Below are positions 56,889-64,000 of a stretch of DNA of 64,000 nt, one piece after another. This DNA comes from Campylobacteraceae bacterium (GTDB taxonomy: Bacteria > Campylobacterota > Campylobacteria > Campylobacterales > Sulfurovaceae), in assembly GCA_027035765.1 (NCBI GenBank), contig JALVUD010000036.1:1-64000 (forward strand), in the 5' to 3' direction. Below the pieces are notes generated by a model that saw nothing but the letters and a program-made list of their open reading frames with translations, was not told the origin of the DNA and ran no database searches. The number at the start of each line of letters is the position of its first letter. Position 1 is the first letter of the stretch. Made by a program: the position numbers and the translations under genes.

Positions 56889-58727
56889 ATGAAAGAGACC
56901 CTGATGGGCAACGATGCTATCGCCTGGGGGCTGATCCACGCCGATGTGGAGATGGTCTCGGGCTATCCCGGGACCCCTTCCAGCGAGATCCTTGGGATGG
57001 TACAGAAGATCAAATCGAAGCTGAAACTGCCGGTCTACGCCGAGTGGGCCACCAACGAAAAGGTGGGCTTCGAGGTGGCCTACGCCGGGGCCATCGCCGG
57101 CAAACGGACAGCCGCGACGATGAAGCAGGTGGGCCTCAACGTCGCCAGCGACGCGTTGATGTCGGCGGCCTATATCGGAAATAGAGGGGGATTCCTCCTC
57201 ATCGCCGCCGACGATCCGGGCTTCCACTCCTCCCAGACGGAGCAGGACAGCCGGGTCTTCGCCAAATTCGCCCGGATCCCGGTGCTGGATCCCTCCACGC
57301 CCCAGGATGCCTACGATATGACCCGCTACGGTGTCGAACTCTCCGAACGCTTCGAGACGCCGGTGATGCTGCGTCCCGTGATGCGGGTCTGCCACGCCCG
57401 GGAGATCATCGAGATGGAGGATGCCACTGACTTCCATCCCAAAGAGGGGAAATTCGTCCGCAACATCCCCCGCTGGGCGGCGGTCCCCCGGGACGGTCGG
57501 CTGCAGCAGGGCTATGAAGCCCTCGATCGCATCGAAGCGATCGCCGCCTACAACTGGGCAGAGCACCTCAAGCCGCGTTTCGATGCACTGGAGGGGAAAA
57601 GTGACGTTCTGATCCTCGCTTCCGGGACCGGATACGCCTTTACCCGGGAGGCGATGGAGGAGCTGGAGGTCGAGGCCGATCTGGTCAAAGTGGAGATGCC
57701 CTATCCCCTGCCGGTAGAGGAGATCCGCAAACGCTTCGAAGCCTACGAGAAGGTTCTGGTGGTCGAAGAGCCCTATCCCTGTATCGAAGAGCAGGTGATG
57801 GACCCGGCCAAGGTTCACGGGCGCCTCGACAAGACGATGAACCGCATCGACGAGATGAAAAAGGAGCATATCCTCGAGGCGTTTAAAAAGCTGGGCCTTT
57901 ATGAAGGGAAGAACATCTACGCCCCCAAACTCACTTTCAGCATCGACGTGCCCCCGCGTCCGCCGGCGCTCTGCCCGGGATGTCCCCACCGGGATATCTA
58001 CTACGCCATCATGAAGGTCTTCAAAAAGAGCAAATCGATCTACCCCTCCGATATCGGCTGCTACACCCTGGCCCTGGCCCAGGGAGCCATCGATACGATC
58101 CTCTGTATGGGGGCCAGTGTCTCCATGGCCAGCGGTCTGAGCCTGGCCGATCCGAGCAAAACGGTGGTGGCCACCATCGGGGACGGGACCTTCTTTCACT
58201 CCGGGATCCCGCCGCTGATCAATGCCGTCTACCAGGGGCACCGTTTCATCCTGGTGATCCTGGACAACTCCACCATCGCCATGACGGGACGTCAGGTGAC
58301 TCCCGAGCGTTTCAACCAGACCCTGGATATCGGCCGGATCGTCGAGGGGATGGGGATCAAGTGTTACGAGCACACCTACTCCCACGAGATGCACAAAAAC
58401 ATCGACTTTTTCAAGGGGATCAAGAAGATCTTCGAATCGGAGGAGCATCAGGGACCCCTGGTGGTGCGGGTGCGGCAGTTCTGTATCCTGGACAACGAAC
58501 GCAAGGATGACTGGGTCCCCGGAGAATACGCCGTGGTCGATCCCGAACTCTGCGTCGCCTGCGATCAGTGCACCACCGTCTACAAATGCCCCCCCATGGC
58601 CTACAATGCCGAAGGAAAGATCGAGATCGACCCCTTCCTCTGCGCCGGCTGCGGAGGGTGTCTGGAGATCGTCTGCCCGACCGATGCGTTCAAGCTGGAT
58701 GAAGAGAAGAGTGGAGGAAAACAATGA
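56889..58727 (+). CDS. iorA: Indolepyruvate ferredoxin oxidoreductase alpha subunit
   Basis: MGNDAIAWGLIHADVEMVSGYPGTPSSEIL; TPP domain CPGCPHRDIYYAI, GDGTFFHSG; C-terminal 2[4Fe-4S]. Confidence 0.93.
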   Translation: MKETLMGNDAIAWGLIHADVEMVSGYPGTPSSEILGMVQKIKSKLKLPVYAEWATNEKVGFEVAYAGAIAGKRTAATMKQVGLNVASDALMSAAYIGNRGGFLLIAADDPGFHSSQTEQDSRVFAKFARIPVLDPSTPQDAYDMTRYGVELSERFETPVMLRPVMRVCHAREIIEMEDATDFHPKEGKFVRNIPRWAAVPRDGRLQQGYEALDRIEAIAAYNWAEHLKPRFDALEGKSDVLILASGTGYAFTREAMEELEVEADLVKVEMPYPLPVEEIRKRFEAYEKVLVVEEPYPCIEEQVMDPAKVHGRLDKTMNRIDEMKKEHILEAFKKLGLYEGKNIYAPKLTFSIDVPPRPPALCPGCPHRDIYYAIMKVFKKSKSIYPSDIGCYTLALAQGAIDTILCMGASVSMASGLSLADPSKTVVATIGDGTFFHSGIPPLINAVYQGHRFILVILDNSTIAMTGRQVTPERFNQTLDIGRIVEGMGIKCYEHTYSHEMHKNIDFFKGIKKIFESEEHQGPLVVRVRQFCILDNERKDDWVPGEYAVVDPELCVACDQCTTVYKCPPMAYNAEGKIEIDPFLCAGCGGCLEIVCPTDAFKLDEEKSGGKQ

Positions 58728-58729
58728 GT

Positions 58730-58955
58730 TGCAAGCACGGCCCTTCGGGCCTCAAGTCGCAAGTCGCAAGTGGTGTCGCCTTCGGCGACGTTATTAGTTA
58801 TTGGTGTATTGGTGTATTGGGAGAAGGTAGGAGGGTGAGATCGCGCTTTGCGCTGGTGGGAAGGTGGGAAGTTTTGAGACAAAAACCTTCTTACCTTCTT
58901 ACCTTCTTACCTTCTCACCAGAAATTTATTTCTCATTCCTCCCAAAGGGAGGTTG
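58730..58955. repeat. Composite heptamer/octamer/hairpin element, family beta copy 3
   Basis: GGCCC-ttc-GGGCC; AAGTCGC x2.5; GTCGCC-ttc-GGCGAC; GTGTATTG x2; GAGATCGCGCTTTGCGCTGGTGGGAAGGTGGGAAG; CCTTCTTA x4. Confidence 0.9.
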
Positions 58956-58959
58956 CATT

Positions 58960-59499
58960 ATGAAATACCAAATCGTCATCGCCGGATTTGGCGGGCAGGG
59001 GGTGGTCTTTCTGGTCAAGGTGCTCGCACTCTGTGCGGGGAATCGGGATCTGAAGTTCCTGGGGACGGAGAATCACGGGATGAGCCAGCGGGGTGGGGCG
59101 GTCAGCTGCGATATCAAGATCGGTGATTTCTCCAACCCGGTCATCGATAGAGGCCAGGCCGATCTGCTCATCGGTCTGGATGCCAACGAAGCCCTGCGCA
59201 ATCTGCAGCTGCTCAAAGAGGGAGGTCATGTGGTGAGCAACGCCCAGGATCCCTTCCCGGAGGGGCTGCCGTTCCAGGTCCACACCATCGACGCCAACGC
59301 CCAGGCCCTGGCCGGAGAGTTCCCCATTCAGGGGCTCAATGTCTTCATGCTGGGGGTGACGCTGGCCACGGTGCCCGATTTCCCCTTCAGCATCGAAGAG
59401 ATCGAAACGGCCCTGCGGCAGATCAATGCCAAGGTGGCGGATCAGAATATCGAGGTGCTGCACCATGCCCTTGCTGACGCAAGGGAGATGGGGGAGTGA
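58960..59499 (+). CDS. iorB: Indolepyruvate ferredoxin oxidoreductase beta subunit
   Basis: MKYQIVIAGFGGQGVVFLVKVLA; GTENHGMSQRGGAVSCDIKIG. Confidence 0.92.
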   Translation: MKYQIVIAGFGGQGVVFLVKVLALCAGNRDLKFLGTENHGMSQRGGAVSCDIKIGDFSNPVIDRGQADLLIGLDANEALRNLQLLKEGGHVVSNAQDPFPEGLPFQVHTIDANAQALAGEFPIQGLNVFMLGVTLATVPDFPFSIEEIETALRQINAKVADQNIEVLHHALADAREMGE

Positions 59500-59500
59500 T

Positions 59501-59633
59501 TTTGGATGTTGGATTTTGGATGATGGATTACGGTTTGCGTTGCAGGGCAACGCCTTTGTTGAAATCGTCGCCGGAGGCGACACCGTAACCCCAATGACCA
59601 ATGACCAATAACCAATAACGCCGCTGAAAGCGG
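59501..59633. repeat. Composite heptamer/hairpin element, family gamma copy 1
   Basis: TTTGGAT GTTGGAT TTTGGAT GATGGAT; GCGTTGC..GCAACGC; CGTCGCCGGAGGCGAC; CAATGAC CAATGAC CAATAAC CAATAAC. Confidence 0.9.
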
Positions 59634-59659
59634 CAATCCGACTAAAAGGAGGAGAACAC

Positions 59660-60955
59660 ATGATCTGGAATACGGTGGAGAGCGCTTCGAGGGAGGCGAT
59701 CGAGGCGATACAGCTCAAACGGTTGCAGGAAACGGCCCGGCGGGTCTATGCCCTGAACCCTTTTTACAAAGAGAAGTTCGAAGAGCGGGGGATCACGCCG
59801 GAGGATATCCGCTCCCTGGAGGATCTGCAGCGGCTCCCCTTCACCCGCAAGCAGGATCTTCGCAACCACTACCCCTTCGGACTCTTCTGCGTCCCCATGA
59901 GCGAGGTGGTGCGGATCCACAGCTCCAGCGGGACGACGGGCAAACCGACGGTGGTGGGGTACAACGCCCACGATATGGAGGTCTGGAACGAGGTGATGGC
60001 ACGGGTCTATACGATGTCGGGGGTAGGGGCCGAGGATGTGGTCCACAACGCCTACGGCTATGGTCTCTTCACCGGGGGGCTGGGCTTTCACTACGGCGCC
60101 GAGAAGGTGGGGGCGACGGTGGTGCCTGCCAGTGGCGGATTCACCGATCGGCAGTTGATGCTGATGCGGGATTTCGGCGCGACTGTCTTGGCCTGTACCC
60201 CCAGTTTCGCCCTGCATCTGGCAGAGGTGGCAGCCAAAGCCGGCAGCGAATTCCGCAAGGACTACAAGCTCAAAGTGGGGATTTTCGGCGCCGAGCCCAC
60301 CAGCGAAGGGCTCAAGAAGGAGGTGGCAAAAGCCTGGGGGATCGAGTATCGTGAGGTCTACGGACTTTCCGAGATCATCGGCCCCGGGGTCAGCTGCAGC
60401 TGTTCCCATAGCGATCGGCTCCATCTCTTTGAGGACCATTTCCTGCCCGAGATCATCGACCCCGAGACCGGAGAGGTGCTGCCGGAAGGAGAGCGGGGTG
60501 AGCTGGTCATCACGACATTGAGCAAGCAGGCGCTGCCCATCATCCGCTACCGCACCGGCGATATCACCTCCCTGGTCAAAGAGCCCTGCGGCTGCGGCCG
60601 GACCATGGTGCGGATGGAGAGCATCGTTGGGCGAGCCGACGATATGCTCATCGTCAACGGGGTCAACGTCTACCCCTCCCAGGTGGAGCATGTCATCGCC
60701 AATGCCGAGGGGGTAACCCTGAACTACCAGATCATTGCCGAAAAGAAAGGGCATCTGGACAAGCTGGAGATCATGGTGGAGGTGAGTGAGGAGATCATGA
60801 CCGACAATGTGGGCGAACTGGAACACATCCGCAAGGAGATCCAGGCCAGCCTGCTGAACAACCTCTACATCAACGCCAACGTCAAACTGGTCGAGCCCAA
60901 CACCATCGAGCGGAGTATGGGCAAAGCGGTGAGGGTGGTCGACAAGCGTCGGTGA
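59660..60955 (+). CDS. paaK: Phenylacetate-CoA ligase
   Basis: [63 protein letters not shown]. Confidence 0.95.
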   Translation: MIWNTVESASREAIEAIQLKRLQETARRVYALNPFYKEKFEERGITPEDIRSLEDLQRLPFTRKQDLRNHYPFGLFCVPMSEVVRIHSSSGTTGKPTVVGYNAHDMEVWNEVMARVYTMSGVGAEDVVHNAYGYGLFTGGLGFHYGAEKVGATVVPASGGFTDRQLMLMRDFGATVLACTPSFALHLAEVAAKAGSEFRKDYKLKVGIFGAEPTSEGLKKEVAKAWGIEYREVYGLSEIIGPGVSCSCSHSDRLHLFEDHFLPEIIDPETGEVLPEGERGELVITTLSKQALPIIRYRTGDITSLVKEPCGCGRTMVRMESIVGRADDMLIVNGVNVYPSQVEHVIANAEGVTLNYQIIAEKKGHLDKLEIMVEVSEEIMTDNVGELEHIRKEIQASLLNNLYINANVKLVEPNTIERSMGKAVRVVDKRR

Positions 60956-61097
60956 CGCTTGTCGAGTGAGGAATTAGGAATGAGGAATGAGGAATTTTGG
61001 TTTGCGTTGCGGAGCAACGCCTTTATTCAAATCGTCGCCGAAGGCGACACCGAAACACTATCGACTAGAGACTAACGACTAAAAACTAAGGACTAAA
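60941..61097. repeat. Hairpin over paaK stop plus composite heptamer/hairpin element, family gamma copy 2
   Basis: GACAAGCGTC-ggt-GACGCTTGTC; AGGAATT AGGAATG AGGAATG AGGAATT; GCGTTGC-gga-GCAACGC; CGTCGCCGAAGGCGAC; GACTAGA GACTAAC GACTAAA AACTAAG GACTAAA. Confidence 0.9.
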
Positions 61098-61099
61098 AA

Positions 61100-61522
61100 A
61101 TGAGCAAATCGGTCAAACAACTTTCGGTCTTTCTGGAGAACAAGGTCGGACGGCTGGGCGAGGTGACGGGGATCCTGGCGAAGGCGGGGATCCGGATCCG
61201 GAGTATCGAGCTGGTGGAGGCGGGGGATTTCGGGATCCTGCGTCTCATCGTCGCGGAGACGGAGCGGGCGAAGGAGCTGTTGGAGGCCGGGGGCTTCAGT
61301 GTCAAGGTCTCTCCGGTGATCGCCGTGGAGATCGCCCACGAATCGGGCTGCTTCAACCGGATCGTTTCGCTGCTGGCAGCCGAGGGGATCAACATCCAGT
61401 ACGCCTACACCTGCCACGGCGGCCCCCTGGGGATCTTCATTCTCAAGACCGACCGGGTGGAGATGCTCCGGGCGGTGGAGGTGCTGGAGAGCGACGGGGT
61501 GAAGGTGCTCGATGCAGTTTGA
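61100..61522 (+). CDS. Tandem ACT-domain amino-acid-binding protein
   Basis: KQLSVFLENKVGRLGEVTGILAKAGIRIRSIEL ... second ACT-like repeat. Confidence 0.88.
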   Translation: MSKSVKQLSVFLENKVGRLGEVTGILAKAGIRIRSIELVEAGDFGILRLIVAETERAKELLEAGGFSVKVSPVIAVEIAHESGCFNRIVSLLAAEGINIQYAYTCHGGPLGIFILKTDRVEMLRAVEVLESDGVKVLDAV

Positions 61523-61940
61523 GGAACTGGATCGTCGGGACAGGGATTTCCTCTCCTACATCGGCGGAGAGCTGATCGAGCTGGGGGAGGGGCATGCGAG
61601 CCTCGCCTTCGCCATCCGCCCCCACCATATGCAGCACCTGGGGGTGGTTCACGGCGGGGCCATCGCCACCCTGGCGGATCACTGCGGCTGGTATGCGGTG
61701 ATCAGCCAGCTCGATCCGGGTTACACCAGTGTGACGATCGAGCTCAAGATCAACTACCTCAAACCGGCCAGCGGAGAGCGTCTGCTGGCAGAGGCGAAGG
61801 TGATCAACCGCACCCGGCGCACCGCCTTCGCGACCATCGAGATCTTTGTACGGGAGACCCTGGTGGCTTTCGCGACGGCCACCTACTCCATCGTGGATGA
61901 AGAACGACTCAAAAACAGGATCAGCCATGTTAAGCAATAG
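61512..61940 (+). CDS. PaaI-type hotdog thioesterase
   Basis: LGVVHGGAIATLADHCGWYAV; TSVTIELKINYLKPA. Confidence 0.9.
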   Translation: MQFEELDRRDRDFLSYIGGELIELGEGHASLAFAIRPHHMQHLGVVHGGAIATLADHCGWYAVISQLDPGYTSVTIELKINYLKPASGERLLAEAKVINRTRRTAFATIEIFVRETLVAFATATYSIVDEERLKNRISHVKQ

Positions 61941-62403
61941 AGAAATTTCCCAGAACTTCGAGGTGCAGATCAGCACCCTCTACAACTGGCGCAAGACCAA
62001 ACCGCGGCTCTACCGCTATCTACAGAACGCCGATTTCAATTTTGAGCAGACCAAGGAGATCAATATCCTCCTGAAGCGATTCGCCCGGGAGATCGAGTGC
62101 GATCTGAGCATTCCGGAGATCCGGAACTTCATCGAATCGAAATTCGAGGCCCGGAGCATCGATGAGATCGAAGCGATGCACCGCCTGCTCCTGCAGCTGC
62201 ATCACCGGGAACTGGGGGGCGAGAAGGGGCCGCTCTATTTCGGCTTTTACGACAAAGTCTCGCGGATGAACATCATCGAAAAGTACATTCTTTACAAACG
62301 GGTCCACAATTTTCGGGCGGAAAAACGGGAGCTGAGCGACGAAACGATCCGGGAGTACTTCGAAGAATTTCTCGACAGCGACAACTTCGTAGTGGAGGAG
62401 TAG
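61927..62403 (+). CDS. Hypothetical protein with N-terminal HTH-like segment
   Basis: MLSNREISQNFEVQISTLYNWRKTKP; ORF support. Confidence 0.55.
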   Translation: MLSNREISQNFEVQISTLYNWRKTKPRLYRYLQNADFNFEQTKEINILLKRFAREIECDLSIPEIRNFIESKFEARSIDEIEAMHRLLLQLHHRELGGEKGPLYFGFYDKVSRMNIIEKYILYKRVHNFRAEKRELSDETIREYFEEFLDSDNFVVEE

Positions 62404-62406
62404 AGC

Positions 62407-63216
62407 TCAGGTGAGCCGATCGGCGAAGAGGGCCCGAAAGCCGCGGCGATAGAGGTCGGATTGCCGCTTCGGGTCATTGACGGTATAGACCCCGCAGACG
62501 ATCCCCTGACCCCGCAGCAGATCGAGGGGGAAGGAATCGGCGATCTCTTCGGCCACATGGTAGGCCTCCACCCCGAGTTCCTGTAGATAGGGGAGCAGGC
62601 GGGGAGGATGGCACCCCTCCGCCAGAGCTGCCAAAGGGAGGGTCGGTCGCTGTCGATGCAGTCGATAGAGATAGTGGTGGTTGAAGGAGGAGACGAGGAT
62701 CGGCGGCAATCCGGCAGCCGTCTCATATGTCTCGAGAAAACGGTGGACCACCACCCGATCCTCACGGGTCGGCATATCCTTGATCTCTATATTGAGGGGA
62801 ATCTGTTTGTCGTGAGCGAAATCCAGCACTTCCCGAAGTGTCGGCAGCTTCTGGGACGGGAGTATTTCGATCTCCCGGCGCCGGATTTCTCCCGATTTGA
62901 GTGTTCCGAAAGGATCCCGTTTTCCAAACCAGCTTCCCGCATCCAGGCGGCGGAGTTCCCCCAGTGTGTAGTCGATGACCTGCCGCGGGCGAAGTCCTTC
63001 GGGGAAGCACTCCTCCACGTCGGTGGTCCGCTCCAGGCTCTCATCGTGGCAGACGATCCACTCTCCGTCCCGGCTCAGCTGGATATCCAGTTCGATGAAA
63101 TCACAGTGACCGACAGCCGCCTCGAAAGCGCTGAGGGTGTTTTCCGGCCGGATCGCACGCCATCCCCGGTGGGCTGCAATCAGATGCTTTTTGCCGAAGG
63201 TGTCGTAAAAGCCCAT
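62407..63216 (-). CDS. Glycerophosphodiester phosphodiesterase
   Basis: LIAAHRGWRAIRPENTLSAFEAAVGHCDFIELDIQLSRDGEWIVCHDESLERTTD. Confidence 0.92.
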   Translation of the reverse strand: MGFYDTFGKKHLIAAHRGWRAIRPENTLSAFEAAVGHCDFIELDIQLSRDGEWIVCHDESLERTTDVEECFPEGLRPRQVIDYTLGELRRLDAGSWFGKRDPFGTLKSGEIRRREIEILPSQKLPTLREVLDFAHDKQIPLNIEIKDMPTREDRVVVHRFLETYETAAGLPPILVSSFNHHYLYRLHRQRPTLPLAALAEGCHPPRLLPYLQELGVEAYHVAEEIADSFPLDLLRGQGIVCGVYTVNDPKRQSDLYRRGFRALFADRLT

Positions 63217-63382
63217 TTTCTCTCCTCGCTGTCGGTGAATCTCTTTCACACAAAGTGTAGCACAGAGTCGCGCTTCTCCGGTTTTCCGGATCAAGTCCGG
63301 AATGAGGTCGGTTTTTCGGAGGATACATTCAGGATAGATGTTCTGTTCTCTTGCGTGATACAATAGAGAAGAGGAGGGAAAG

Positions 63383-64000
63383 ATGAAACGCTTGTTTTTT
63401 CTGATCATGAGCGTCATGCTCTCGGGTCTTCATGCCGGAACGACCGACGCCGCCTACGCCGCCTACAAAAAGGGGCATGCCGGCGAGGCTTTCAGGCTCT
63501 ACCGTCGGGCCTGGAAAAAGGAGGGGGGTACCAAAGCGGCCTACAATCTGGCCGTCTTCTACGAAAAGGGGATCGGAACCTCCCGGAACCTGTCCGAGGC
63601 GCAGAAGTACTATAGGATTGTCCATGATCGCATCTATCGTATCTTCCCGATCCGGAAGATCTGTGATGATCCCATGCTCCCCTACTACCGAAAGACACTC
63701 CAAAAACTGGCCGAATACCGTAAAAAAACCCATTATCGCAAATTGTTGCGGGAGATCGATGAGAGTTGTGGAGAGCAAAAGCAGTGGCGCTTGGAAGCCA
63801 ACGGTCGCTACCTGAAAGTATGTCCGGAAGCTTCGGTGATCCCGGCCGCTGACCGGATCGACTTGGATCGGTACGACTGCGTGCTTTTCCGGAAATACCC
63901 CAGGCTCATGAAAGAGTATCTGCACCTCTACCGTCAACGAAAACAGTTCCTGCTGCTGGCGGAGCGGGGCGATGATCTGGAGGCGAAACGCAAAGCTGTC
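63383..64000 (+). CDS. Secreted SEL1/TPR-like protein, N-terminal part (runs off window end)
   Basis: Signal peptide MKRLFFLIMSVMLSGLHAG; GGTKAAYNLAVFYEKGIGTSRNLSEAQKYYR. Confidence 0.65.
   Translation, partial: MKRLFFLIMSVMLSGLHAGTTDAAYAAYKKGHAGEAFRLYRRAWKKEGGTKAAYNLAVFYEKGIGTSRNLSEAQKYYRIVHDRIYRIFPIRKICDDPMLPYYRKTLQKLAEYRKKTHYRKLLREIDESCGEQKQWRLEANGRYLKVCPEASVIPAADRIDLDRYDCVLFRKYPRLMKEYLHLYRQRKQFLLLAERGDDLEAKRKAV

Noticed and set aside
56853-58724. 623-aa minus-strand ORF antisense to iorA
   Set aside because: Shadow ORF of a well supported gene; no family features
53251-61097. CRISPR array interpretation of the repeats
   Set aside because: Units are 7-8 nt without spacers, sequences differ between loci, and no cas genes are nearby

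Overview
This 64 kb window is a gene-dense chromosomal segment of a Campylobacterota bacterium. The affiliation is an inference from an HsrA/CosR-type regulator and overall gene content (Nitratifractor/Sulfurovum-like). No rRNA, tRNA, CRISPR array, prophage or transposase was recognised. Main blocks: (1) a nitrate assimilation region of about 0-18 kb: partial NasA-type molybdoenzyme, fused FeS/DMSO-reductase-type anchor, PP2C-Ser/Thr kinase, NarK, ferredoxin-type nitrite reductase, AmtB and P-II; (2) an atypical two-subunit heme-copper NO-reductase-like enzyme, with cfa divergent; (3) housekeeping genes (gdhA, hemB, ribA, rsmG, pyk, ppx, nadA/nadC, lpxC, thrB, infB-rbfA-rimP); (4) two two-component systems; (5) an ABC transporter operon carrying a CcoN-like protein that lacks the CuB ligands; (6) a liv-type ABC transporter divergent from an iorAB-paaK-ACT-thioesterase cluster. 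The most unusual signals are: (a) modular intergenic elements made of locus-specific 7-8 nt tandem repeats around conserved hairpin cores, oriented sense to transcription at every site where I could align copies; (b) a nitrite reductase whose C-terminal extension resembles a protein-kinase C-lobe, encoded 1.5 kb from a kinase with a matching segment; (c) the CcoN-like pseudo-oxidase/ABC operon; (d) an NO-reductase-like complex whose CuA cysteines are both serine. All alignments were done by eye.
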